Shown: one piece after another, positions 7,984 through 15,919 of the stretch
Layout: each line of letters starts with the position of its first letter
Numbering within the stretch: the first letter of the stretch is position 1
DNA from: Bacillota bacterium
GTDB lineage: Bacteria > Bacillota > Clostridia > Acetivibrionales > DSM-1351
Length of the DNA stretch: 25,388 nt
Direction of reading: 5' to 3'
NCBI GenBank assembly: GCA_023415305.1
Contig: JAEZKZ010000011.1
Location: forward strand, 1-25,388
Program-made: the position numbers and the translations under genes
Notes under the pieces: model-generated
Database searches by the model: none
The model's input: only the letters and a program-made list of their open reading frames with translations
Told to the model about the DNA's origin: nothing

Positions 7984-8064
7984 TTAAAAATGCGTTCGGA
8001 TGACGCTTTGACCTCAGACCTGCTATTTTCTGTTGGGCATAAATAAATTTTAAGGTAGTACGGT

Positions 8065-8430
8065 ATGAGAAAAATAGTTACTTTAAAAAAGAATTATGAA
8101 TTTTCCAGAGTTTTTAATAAGGGAGCCTTTTATGTTGGAAGGAATATAACAATGTATATCCTTCCAAATAAATCCCACTCAAACAGGATTGGACTTTCAG
8201 TTTCCAAGAAAGCCGGAAAAGCTGTTGTAAGAAACAGAAAGAAAAGACTGATCCGTGAATGTTACAGACATTACGAGGAATTTATAAAAAACGGGTATGA
8301 TATTGTAATTGCGGCACGAAGTGACGAGAAAGTTCCGAATTATGGAGCATTATTAAAGGAGTTCAAATATCTGCTTAAAAAGCTCCAGATTCTAGATCAG
8401 GAGAAATACGATTGTTCAAAAGAGCTTTAA
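8065..8430 (+). CDS. rnpA: RNase P protein component
   Basis: Basic cofactor that helps the RNase P RNA bind precursor tRNA. The 121 residues include F-R-V-F near the N-terminus, IGLSVSKKAGKAVVRNRKKR with the RNR motif at residues 56-58, and YDIVIAAR. AAGG upstream supports the ATG at 8065. It overlaps yidD by 19 bases, an arrangement conserved across Firmicutes. Confidence 0.96.
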   Translation: MRKIVTLKKNYEFSRVFNKGAFYVGRNITMYILPNKSHSNRIGLSVSKKAGKAVVRNRKKRLIRECYRHYEEFIKNGYDIVIAARSDEKVPNYGALLKEFKYLLKKLQILDQEKYDCSKEL

Positions 8431-8627
8431 TCTCAGTGATAAGGTTTTATCAAAGGTTTATATCACCTCTTAAAATGAGGCCTACATGCAGATTTTATCC
8501 TACATGTTCGCAATATGCCATAGATGCTGTCACGAAATATGGGTGTATAAAAGGCAGTTATTTGGCTGTAAAAAGAATATTAAAGTGTCACCCCTTTCAC
8601 CCGGGAGGGTTTGACCCTGTGAAATAG
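8412..8627 (+). CDS. yidD: YidD membrane-protein insertion efficiency factor
   Basis: Small protein of 71 residues thought to assist YidC at the membrane. The core is FYQRFISPL, then CRFYPTCSQYA with paired cysteines, and KRILKCHPFHPGGFDPV, all diagnostic. The start is TTG at 8412 (TTC AAA follows); AGGAG lies 8 bases before it inside rnpA and no ATG fits. Translation is probably coupled to rnpA through the 19-base overlap. Confidence 0.94.
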   Translation: MFKRALISVIRFYQRFISPLKMRPTCRFYPTCSQYAIDAVTKYGCIKGSYLAVKRILKCHPFHPGGFDPVK

Positions 8628-8652
8628 ATAGAAAACACTATAGGAGAGAAAC

Positions 8653-9489
8653 ATGGGATTTTTAGATTTTATTGCTAAGCCGCTTGGTCAATTTCTTTAT
8701 TGGATATATAATTCAGTGGCCTTTGAGAACTATGGACTTGCTATTATTATTTTTACTATAATTGTAAGGGCAGCTATGATGCCGCTTACTTTGAAACAGT
8801 ACAAATCAAGTGCTGAAATGCAGAAGGTTCAACCTCTGCTTAAGGAAATTCAAAGAAAGTATGCCAATGATAAACAAAAACTAAATGAAGAAACAATGAA
8901 GCTTTACCAGGAGCATAAAATAAACCCGGCCGGCGGGTGTTTGCCTCTATTAATCCAGATGCCGATACTTCTTGCATTATGGCAGGTAATTACAAGACCT
9001 CTTTATTTTATGTTGAAGTTTTCACAAGATAAAGTGGATGCTCTTGCAACTCAAGCTGGAGTATTAAAGCACGCATATAAAGAAATTGATACTATTACTT
9101 ATTTTATGAAAAACGGCAAGGGTAGTGAAGTTGGAAATTTAAACATGTTTTTCCCCAGTCATGGAGGTCTTAATCTTGGATCGATACCTACCTATCACCT
9201 TGATCAACTTACAGCAGACCCCATGAAAATCTGGCTGCTAGTATTGGTTGCCATAGCCGTTGGAACTACTTTTATTACAGCACGACTATCAATGCCAAAA
9301 ACAACGGACAAAGCTACCAACCCAATGGGAAATAGCCTGTTGTATGTATCTCCTATAATGACATTAATATTTTCCTTCCAATTTCCTGCAGGTTTAGCAT
9401 TATATTGGGTAGCTGGTAACATATTTGCAATTGGACAGCAACTCTATGTTAATAAATATGTCCTTAAGAAGAAGGAGGTAGTGAGTTAA
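8653..9489 (+). CDS. yidC: YidC/Oxa1/SpoIIIJ membrane insertase
   Basis: Integral membrane insertase for small and Sec-dependent membrane proteins. The 278 residues carry five likely membrane segments, including residues 28-45 with the conserved groove Arg39 (IIVRAAMMPL), NPAGGCLPLLIQMPILLALW, and a C-terminal segment with FPAGLALYWVAGN. No signal-peptide lipobox is visible, unlike B. subtilis SpoIIIJ. A basic tail (KKKEVVS) can contact ribosomes. TAGGAG precedes the ATG by about 8 bases. Confidence 0.96.
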   Translation: MGFLDFIAKPLGQFLYWIYNSVAFENYGLAIIIFTIIVRAAMMPLTLKQYKSSAEMQKVQPLLKEIQRKYANDKQKLNEETMKLYQEHKINPAGGCLPLLIQMPILLALWQVITRPLYFMLKFSQDKVDALATQAGVLKHAYKEIDTITYFMKNGKGSEVGNLNMFFPSHGGLNLGSIPTYHLDQLTADPMKIWLLVLVAIAVGTTFITARLSMPKTTDKATNPMGNSLLYVSPIMTLIFSFQFPAGLALYWVAGNIFAIGQQLYVNKYVLKKKEVVS

Positions 9490-9491
9490 TA

Positions 9492-10124
9492 ATGGCTTAT
9501 AGTATAGAGAAAACAGGTAAAACAGTTCAAGAGGCCATTTCAGCTGCATTGTCAGAGTTGAATCTCAATCATGAAGATGTTGAGATAGAGATTTTGGATG
9601 AAGGAAACAAAGGCATTTTCGGTATTATTGGTTCCAAGGTTGCTAAAATCAGGGCAACTGTTAAAGAAACTGAAGAAACAAGCCGTGGTGATATTGCGTC
9701 AGATTTTTTATACACAATTCTGAACAATATGGGTGTTGAAGCTGAAATTTCTGTAACTGAAGATGAGGAAAGCATAGTAATAGATATAAATGGTGATGAT
9801 ATAGGTATAATTATCGGTCGCAGAGGGGAAACAATGGATTCTCTGCAGTATCTGACCAGTCTTGTAATAAATAAAGGCTACGATGATTATAAAAGAGTAA
9901 TTCTCAATGTGGAAAATTACAGACAAAAGAGAGAGGAAACTCTGGTTAAACTTGCTAATAGATTAGCTGAGAAGGTTGTTAAATATAAAAAACCAGTTAC
10001 CCTTGAACCAATGAATCCTTATGAGAGAAGAATAATTCACTCAACTCTCCAGGGACATAAGTATGTTGAAACCTATAGTACAGGGGAAGAACCAAAAAGA
10101 AAAGTAGTTATAACATTAAAGTAA
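9492..10124 (+). CDS. jag: Jag/KhpB, Jag_N-KH-R3H RNA-binding protein
   Basis: RNA-binding protein (KhpB), partner of KhpA in other Firmicutes, affecting cell elongation and sporulation. Domains: Jag_N at about 1-55 (SIEKTGKTVQEAISAAL, GNKGIFGI), a KH-type fold at about 75-150 with the IIGRRGETMDSLQYL loop, and an R3H domain at about 150-210 with PMNPYERRIIHSTLQ. It starts two bases after the yidC stop; its GGAGG lies within yidC and is 13 bases from the ATG, somewhat long, with no better in-frame start. Order yidC-jag-mnmE is conserved. Confidence 0.95.
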   Translation: MAYSIEKTGKTVQEAISAALSELNLNHEDVEIEILDEGNKGIFGIIGSKVAKIRATVKETEETSRGDIASDFLYTILNNMGVEAEISVTEDEESIVIDINGDDIGIIIGRRGETMDSLQYLTSLVINKGYDDYKRVILNVENYRQKREETLVKLANRLAEKVVKYKKPVTLEPMNPYERRIIHSTLQGHKYVETYSTGEEPKRKVVITLK

Positions 10125-10139
10125 ATATGTTTCCCTTTG

Positions 10140-10177
10140 AAATGGTTTGAGGAGTATATTCCTTGAACCATTTTGTG
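10140..10177 (+). terminator. Hairpin between jag and mnmE, weak terminator
   Basis: AAATGGTTTGAGGA pairs with TTCCTTGAACCATTT (14 bp with two G.U pairs), followed by a short TTTTGTG. The U-tract is weak, so partial attenuation is more likely than full termination. Confidence 0.5.
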
Positions 10178-10207
10178 CGTTATTATAAACTATGAAATGG
10201 AGTTCTT

Positions 10208-11587
10208 ATGCATTTTGAAGATACAATTGCAGCATTATCAACACCTTATGGAACGGGTGGGATAGGGGTTATCCGTATAAGCGGAGATTTAGCCTTCGAG
10301 GTTTCGGGAAAGCTGTTTAGTTCGTCCAGGACCATGGAGGAAATCGCTTCACATACTGTAACCTATGGAAAAATTGTAGATCCCGAAACCAACGAGCATG
10401 TTGATGAGGTTCTGCTGCTGAAAATGAAAAAGCCGAATACCTTTACCCGTGAGGATGTGGTTGAAATTCATTGTCACGGTGGTATTGTTGTAATAAACAG
10501 AGTTATGGAGCTTCTGTTCAAATACGGTGCAAGACCAGCTGAGGCAGGTGAATTTACAAAAAGAGCCTTTCTTAACGGCAGGATTGACTTATCTCAAGCA
10601 GAAGCCATCATTGACCTTATTAATTCAAAGACAATTGATAGCTCCAGGGCAGCAGTAAGTCACCTTGAAGGAAGACTTTCAAATAAACTGAAGTTATTAA
10701 GAGGGGACTTGGTGGAGTTGCTGGCTCATATCGAGGTGACAGTAGACTATCCGGAGCATGATATAGAGGAAATCACAGGTGAGAAGGTATATGAAAATTT
10801 GAAAAAAATAAAGGCAGAGCTTTCTGACCTGGCAAAAACCTTTGACCGCGGCAAGCTGCTCAGAGAAGGAATTAACGTAGTAATTGCCGGAAAACCAAAT
10901 GTCGGTAAGTCCTCATTGCTCAATCAGCTTGCCGGCAGCACCCGTGCCATTGTAACTGATATACCCGGAACCACAAGAGATATAATTGAAGAGTATGTTA
11001 ATATAAAAGGAATTCCTGCAAAAATAACAGATACGGCAGGGATAAGAATTACTCAGGATATTGTTGAGAAAATCGGTGTGGACAAGGCCTACAAGGCTAT
11101 AGAGGATGCTGATCTGATAATAGTGGTAATAGCCGCTGATACAGGTATTCTAGAGGAAGACAGGGAAGTACTCAATAGTATTTCCGGCAGAAAGAGCCTA
11201 ATTCTCATAAATAAAACAGATCTGGTTGACAGGGCAAAGCTTGACGAAATAAGAAGTCAGCTGGAAGCAGATACAATACTTGAGGCATCAATTATTAATG
11301 ATGAGGGTATTGAAGGACTTGAAGAAAAAATTAAAGAGCTATTCTTTAAGGGTGACATAAGTAAAAATGAAGAAGTCCTGTTAACAAACGCGAGACATAA
11401 GAGCTTGGTGGATAAGTCCATACAAGCAATTGATCAGGCATTGAGTTCCTTTAATATGGGAATGCCGCTGGATATGGTTACAATAGATATTAAAAGTTCT
11501 GCAGAATATATTGGTCAGATTACAGGGGAATCTATAGATGAGGCTGTAATGCATAATATATTCAGTCGGTTCTGTATCGGTAAATAA
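10208..11587 (+). CDS. mnmE: tRNA modification GTPase MnmE
   Basis: Works with MnmG to install 5-(carboxymethyl)aminomethyl groups on wobble U34 of certain tRNAs. N-terminal formyl-THF-binding domain (DTIAALSTPYGTGGIGVIRI), helical domain, then a Ras-like G domain with Walker A GKPNVGKSS (228-236), IPGTTRD, DTAG and NKTD, and the C-terminal CIGK box holding the catalytic Cys. The 459 residues are the normal length. GGAG five bases upstream fixes the ATG. The mnmG partner follows 42 bases later. Confidence 0.97.
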   Translation: MHFEDTIAALSTPYGTGGIGVIRISGDLAFEVSGKLFSSSRTMEEIASHTVTYGKIVDPETNEHVDEVLLLKMKKPNTFTREDVVEIHCHGGIVVINRVMELLFKYGARPAEAGEFTKRAFLNGRIDLSQAEAIIDLINSKTIDSSRAAVSHLEGRLSNKLKLLRGDLVELLAHIEVTVDYPEHDIEEITGEKVYENLKKIKAELSDLAKTFDRGKLLREGINVVIAGKPNVGKSSLLNQLAGSTRAIVTDIPGTTRDIIEEYVNIKGIPAKITDTAGIRITQDIVEKIGVDKAYKAIEDADLIIVVIAADTGILEEDREVLNSISGRKSLILINKTDLVDRAKLDEIRSQLEADTILEASIINDEGIEGLEEKIKELFFKGDISKNEEVLLTNARHKSLVDKSIQAIDQALSSFNMGMPLDMVTIDIKSSAEYIGQITGESIDEAVMHNIFSRFCIGK

Positions 11588-11629
11588 GTTATTTTATTCT
11601 ATAAATAGAAGTAGAAAGGAAGAATCCTT

Positions 11630-13522
11630 ATGGATTATTTCGCTGGTAGTTATGATGTAGTTGTAGTGGGTGCCGGACATGCGGGCTGTGAAGCTGCCTT
11701 GGCCGCTGCAAGACTGGGATGCAAAACAATAGTATTTTCAATAAATCTGGACAGTATGGCCAATATGCCGTGCAACCCTAGCATTGGAGGTACGGCAAAA
11801 GGGCATTTGGTAAGAGAAATAGATGCCTTGGGTGGAGAGATGGGTAAAACCACTGATAAAACCTTTATCCAATCCAAGATATTGAATAATTCAAAGGGGC
11901 CTGCCGTATATTCACTTCGCGCTCAGGTTGACAGGCGCAGGTATCAGACCGAAATGAAGCATACCCTTGAGTTGCAGGAAAATCTTGATATAAGACAGGC
12001 TGAAATAGTTGAACTCCTCACAGATGAGAATAAAAACAGGATTACCGGAGTTAAAACTCACACAGGTGCTATCTTTGAATGTAAGGCAATAGTACTTACA
12101 ACCGGCACCTATCTGCAGGGAAGAATAATTATTGGAGATGTCAGTTATAGTGGAGGACCCGATGGAATTTTCCCTGCTAACAAGCTTTCTGCCAGTATGA
12201 TTGAGCTTGGTATAGAGTTATTAAGGTTAAAAACCGGGACACCTGCAAGGTTAAGCAGAAGAAGTCTTGATTTTACAAAAATGACAGAGCAGCCTGGAGA
12301 TGACATAATAATTCCATTTTCCTTTGAGACTGAAAGTATCGAAAAAGAGCAGGTATCCTGCTGGCTGACATACACTAACAAAGATACACATGAGGTTATA
12401 AAAAGCAACCTTCACCGCTCCCCTTTGTACAGTGGAAATATTACGGGGATTGGTCCAAGATATTGCCCGTCAATAGAAGATAAGGTAGTAAGGTTTGCTG
12501 ACAAGGAAAATCATCAGGTCTTTGTGGAACCAATGGGTCTTGATACAGAAGAAATGTATCTTCAGGGAATGTCAAGCAGTCTACCAGAGGATGTTCAGAT
12601 GGAGTTCATGAAAACTATTCCTGGACTGGAAAATGTAAAAGTTATGAGAAGTGCTTATGCTATAGAATATGACGGAATTGATGCTACTCAGCTTAAGCTG
12701 TCATTGGAATTCAAAAATATTGAGGGTTTATTCTCAGCGGGACAGATTAACGGCAGCTCAGGGTACGAAGAGGCAGCAGCACAAGGTATTATTGCTGGAA
12801 TAAATGCTGCCTTGAAGATACAGGGAAGAGAGCCCTTGATACTGGACAGATCTCAAGCCTACATTGGAGTACTGATAGATGATCTTGTTACAAAGGGGAC
12901 AAAAGAACCCTACAGAATGATGACCTCAAGAGCGGAATATAGATTGCTCCTGAGACAGGATAATGCCGATCTGAGATTAACTCCCTTAGGAAAAAGTGTA
13001 GGACTTATAAGCGAGGAAAGATATCAGAAATTTCTTGAGAAAAAGAAACTGATTGAAAATGAAATTGAAAGACTTAACAACAGTTATTTGCCACCCAGTG
13101 AGGAAGTTCTAAAATATCTGGAAAGCAGGGAAAGTACAGCAATTAAAAGTGGCATTAATGTGGCAGAATTGCTAAGAAGACCTGAAATCAGCTATGAGAG
13201 CCTATCTGAAGTAATGGAATTACCGGAGTTACCTAGATCTGTAAAAGAACAGGTAGAGGTGGCAATTAAGTATGAAGGATATATAAAGAGGCAGATGCAG
13301 CAGGTAGAACAGTATAAAAAACTGGAGGGACGCAGGTTCCCAAAGGAAATAGACTACTCTTCCATACAGGGACTAAGACTTGAGGCCAGACAAAAACTTA
13401 CACAAATCCAGCCGGAATCAATTGGACAGGCATCAAGAATAACAGGTGTCTCTCCTGCAGATATTTCAGTGCTGCTGATACATCTGGAGCAGATGAACCG
13501 GAGCAATGTAAAAAAAGAGTGA
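11630..13522 (+). CDS. mnmG: tRNA uridine-5-carboxymethylaminomethyl enzyme MnmG (GidA)
   Basis: FAD- and NADH-dependent partner of MnmE for U34 modification. The 630 residues begin with the FAD-binding Rossmann motif GAGHAGCEAALAAARLG, followed by MPCNPSIGGTAKGHLVREID, TGTFLQG-like TGTYLQG, TGTPARL and the late block DLVTKGTKEPYRMMTSRAEYR. The C-terminal helical domain that binds MnmE is present (GLRLEARQKL, QASRITGVSPADI). AAAGGAAG precedes the ATG. No oddities. Confidence 0.97.
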   Translation: MDYFAGSYDVVVVGAGHAGCEAALAAARLGCKTIVFSINLDSMANMPCNPSIGGTAKGHLVREIDALGGEMGKTTDKTFIQSKILNNSKGPAVYSLRAQVDRRRYQTEMKHTLELQENLDIRQAEIVELLTDENKNRITGVKTHTGAIFECKAIVLTTGTYLQGRIIIGDVSYSGGPDGIFPANKLSASMIELGIELLRLKTGTPARLSRRSLDFTKMTEQPGDDIIIPFSFETESIEKEQVSCWLTYTNKDTHEVIKSNLHRSPLYSGNITGIGPRYCPSIEDKVVRFADKENHQVFVEPMGLDTEEMYLQGMSSSLPEDVQMEFMKTIPGLENVKVMRSAYAIEYDGIDATQLKLSLEFKNIEGLFSAGQINGSSGYEEAAAQGIIAGINAALKIQGREPLILDRSQAYIGVLIDDLVTKGTKEPYRMMTSRAEYRLLLRQDNADLRLTPLGKSVGLISEERYQKFLEKKKLIENEIERLNNSYLPPSEEVLKYLESRESTAIKSGINVAELLRRPEISYESLSEVMELPELPRSVKEQVEVAIKYEGYIKRQMQQVEQYKKLEGRRFPKEIDYSSIQGLRLEARQKLTQIQPESIGQASRITGVSPADISVLLIHLEQMNRSNVKKE

Positions 13523-13643
13523 GTAGTTAAGTAATAATTAAATTACACGAAGGTGTAGCAAACCTTACAAGTTCTGAAAAGAATTATATATCAGTGTAGT
13601 CTGTAGGCTTAATGAGTCTCAAACATACGGTCTGGAGGAAGTT

Positions 13644-14387
13644 ATGGTATTGGACAATGAATTAGCCCAGCTGTTGAAAGACGGTACCCTGAATTATGGC
13701 AGGGAACTAAACGAACAGCAGGTAAGCCAGTTTGGCACATATATGGAACTACTCAAGGAGTGGAATAAAAAAATAAATCTTACGGCAATAGAGGACGACA
13801 AGGAAATAATTATTAAACACTTTATTGATTCAATGAGCATTCTACCCTATATAAATAACGAGAAGCTAAAGCTCATTGATATCGGTACAGGTGCGGGATT
13901 TCCGGGAATACCTTTGAAAATAGCCAATCCTCAACTGGAAGTAACCCTGTTGGATTCTCTAGATAAAAGAATAAAGTTTCTGAATGAGATAATAAATACA
14001 ACAAATATTTCCGGTAAGACTGAAATATCGGAAATTAAAGCTGTGCATGGAAGGGCTGAGGACTTTGGTTTAAACCCTCAGTATAGAGAAAAATACGACA
14101 TTGCCGTTGCGCGTGCGGTTGCCAATCTTCCGGTTTTACTCGAATATTGTCTCCCATTTGTAAAAATAAACGGGATTTTTATTGCAATGAAGGGAAGTAA
14201 CACTGAGGAATTAAATAATTCATCGAAGGCTCTCGACATATTAGGTGGAAAAATTGAGAAAATTGAAAAATTCGACCTACCGGCGACTAATATAGAAAGA
14301 AATGTCATCATCGTAAGAAAGTTTAGACAGACGCCGACAAAATACCCAAGGAAAGCAGGAAAACCTTCGAAAGAGCCGTTGATATAA
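13644..14387 (+). CDS. rsmG: 16S rRNA (guanine-N7) methyltransferase RsmG (GidB)
   Basis: SAM-dependent methyltransferase for G527 of 16S rRNA (E. coli numbering); its loss gives low-level streptomycin resistance in other bacteria. Core motifs: NLTAIEDDKEIIIKHFIDS, SAM-binding IDIGTGAGFPGIPLKI, LLDSLDKRIKFL, and VARAVANLPVLLEY. Length of 247 residues is normal. GGAGGAAGTT before the ATG gives a clear start. The 121-base gap from mnmG has no gene. Confidence 0.96.
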   Translation: MVLDNELAQLLKDGTLNYGRELNEQQVSQFGTYMELLKEWNKKINLTAIEDDKEIIIKHFIDSMSILPYINNEKLKLIDIGTGAGFPGIPLKIANPQLEVTLLDSLDKRIKFLNEIINTTNISGKTEISEIKAVHGRAEDFGLNPQYREKYDIAVARAVANLPVLLEYCLPFVKINGIFIAMKGSNTEELNNSSKALDILGGKIEKIEKFDLPATNIERNVIIVRKFRQTPTKYPRKAGKPSKEPLI

Positions 14388-14546
14388 GTATTAATATCCA
14401 TATTTTTACATTTTTTTATCGAACGATTTTTCCCTGGTAATAAAGGAAATGGCATAAAAGAAAAGAATTATCCTTTGAATGTAATTTACAATATATGGTA
14501 GATTACTAAAGAAAATACATTAAAGTATACAAAGGATGGTGCCGTT

Positions 14547-15392
14547 ATGTTAGAAAGCAAACTTCAGTTTCCAAAGCAGGAAAAAAAGGATGAGTTAAAA
14601 AATATAACTTATGTTGGTATTGATTATATAAGACCCAACCCATACCAGCCAAGAAAACAGTTTAATAAGATAGCTCTTGAGGAATTGTGTGAATCAATCA
14701 AGCAATATGGCGTATTGCAACCCATTAATGTAAGGAAGATTTCACACAGTACTTATGAACTGGTGGCAGGGGAAAGAAGACTAAGGGCTGCAACCATGGC
14801 TGGATTGAAAGAGATACCTGCCATTATAATAAATGTTGATGATAATGATTCTGCTGTAATGGCATTAATAGAAAATTTACAGCGAGAAGACCTTAGTTAT
14901 ATGGAAGAGGCTGAGGGTTACAGCAATCTTATTAACGAACATGGTTTTACCCAGGAGGAACTGGCGCAAAAGATAGGGAAAAGCCAGTCAACCATAGCTA
15001 ATAAAATCAGGCTTCTAAAACTGTCTCCTCTGGTAAAAAAGATTCTTGCAGATAATAATTTAACTGAAAGACATGCAAGAGCATTATTAAAACTCCACGA
15101 CGAACAGCTTCAGTTGAAAGTTTTGAAGCTTGTTTGTGAAAGAGGCCTTAATGTAAAAAAGACAGAGGAACTGGTTGAAAAGGCTATAGATAAATTCTCC
15201 AGAGATATAAGACAAAAGCCGGCCGACAGAAAAATGACCAAAGCTATTAAAGATGTCAGGATATTTGTTAACACTATAAAGCAGGCAATAGATATTATGA
15301 AACAGTCGGGTGTTAATGCCAAAGCGGCTCAGATAGACAGAGGAGACTATATAGAATTTGTAGTCAGAGTACCCAAAAATAATATGGCTTAG
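14547..15392 (+). CDS. noc: Noc nucleoid-occlusion protein (ParB-like CTPase)
   Basis: ParB-family protein that keeps the division machinery off the chromosome. It has the ParB N-terminal CTP-binding domain (IRPNPYQPRK, AGERRLRAA) and a central HTH. The four positions reported to separate Noc from ParB specificity read Gln147, Lys153, Lys158 and Arg175 here, all the Noc state rather than ParB's Arg/Thr/Ala/Gly, so it should bind NBS rather than parS. The N-terminus (MLESKLQF) is not the basic amphipathic membrane helix of B. subtilis Noc. AAGGATGG before the ATG fits. parA/parB do not follow; gyrA does. Confidence 0.92.
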   Translation: MLESKLQFPKQEKKDELKNITYVGIDYIRPNPYQPRKQFNKIALEELCESIKQYGVLQPINVRKISHSTYELVAGERRLRAATMAGLKEIPAIIINVDDNDSAVMALIENLQREDLSYMEEAEGYSNLINEHGFTQEELAQKIGKSQSTIANKIRLLKLSPLVKKILADNNLTERHARALLKLHDEQLQLKVLKLVCERGLNVKKTEELVEKAIDKFSRDIRQKPADRKMTKAIKDVRIFVNTIKQAIDIMKQSGVNAKAAQIDRGDYIEFVVRVPKNNMA

Positions 15393-15435
15393 TTAAATAA
15401 GCATTAGGAAATTATTAATACTGATCAATTACATG

Positions 15436-15463
15436 GTGGACGGGAATCCGTCCACTTTTTCTT
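15436..15463 (+). terminator. Rho-independent terminator of the mnmE-noc transcript
   Basis: GTGGACGG, loop GAAT, CCGTCCAC: a perfect 8-bp GC-rich stem directly followed by TTTTTCTTTATT, 44 bases after the noc stop. gyrA therefore needs its own promoter. Confidence 0.9.
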
Positions 15464-15506
15464 TATTACTGATATCTTCAGACACTGCTGGTCTCAAAGA
15501 AAAAGG

Positions 15507-15711
15507 ACCTGTTTTCCAACAGTTAATAAAGTTAGGCTAATGAAGTAACAGGTGGGATATAATATATATATCATCATATTAAATATGACAACATCCTCTA
15601 TTGATGAGTAGAAAATTAAGCCAAATCACAGAGAGTATCTAACACCTGTGAAAGATTAACTCTTATAGGTGATATATACCAAGAATAGGCATAATATCTA
15701 TACACCTTATA
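15507..15711 (+). promoter_or_regulatory. gyrA upstream region with mutually complementary segments
   Basis: This lies in the 527-base gap between noc and gyrA. Segments able to pair in different combinations: ACCTGTT (15507-15513), AACAGGTG (15547-15554), CACCTGTG (15643-15650), AGGTG (15667-15671) and CACCT (15703-15707). The 15643 segment can pair with 15548-15554 or with 15667-15671; the latter extends outward (GTAT with ATAC) into a longer hairpin, and 15667 can instead pair with 15703. TATAAT at 15558-15563 could be a -10 but lacks a good -35. No known riboswitch core is recognised. Competing folds suggest a regulatory leader; this is inference. Confidence 0.4.
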
Positions 15712-15785
15712 TACGAAGCTGGACGATAAGTGAGCTGAGGCTCATAAAAATAAGAAAAAATAACATATAACCAGGAGGGAGCTAA

Positions 15786-15887
15786 GTGCTTTCAGCATTA
15801 CAGCTTATTGGCTTAAAAGACGAAATAGGTGGACAGTTCGTTAAATTTTTATTACAATATATAGTGGACTACTTTGAAAAAAGCTAG
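15786..15887 (+). CDS. 33-residue small ORF ahead of gyrA
   Basis: GTG at 15786, TAG at 15885-15887, with AGGAGG seven bases before the GTG, one of the best ribosome sites in the window. The product begins MLSALQLIGLKDEIGGQFV, then alternates hydrophobic and charged residues (QYIVDYFEKS), which fits one or two amphipathic helices. I recognise no family. It ends 32 bases before gyrA, which itself has a poorly spaced ribosome site (GAGG 11 bases from ATG), so it could be a leader peptide or a coupled microprotein. A chance ORF is possible, but the ribosome site and spacing argue against it. Confidence 0.6.
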   Translation: MLSALQLIGLKDEIGGQFVKFLLQYIVDYFEKS

Positions 15888-15919
15888 TTTTTATCAAATG
15901 AAAAGAGGTAATGAATTAA

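Noticed and set aside
15393..15919. Known riboswitch or T-box upstream of gyrA
   Set aside because: No T-box core, S-box, purine or other recognised consensus is seen; only generic complementary segments.
14388..15919. parS or Noc-binding sites near noc
   Set aside because: I found neither TGTTTCACGTGAAACA-like nor ATTTCCCGGGAAAT-like sequences here.
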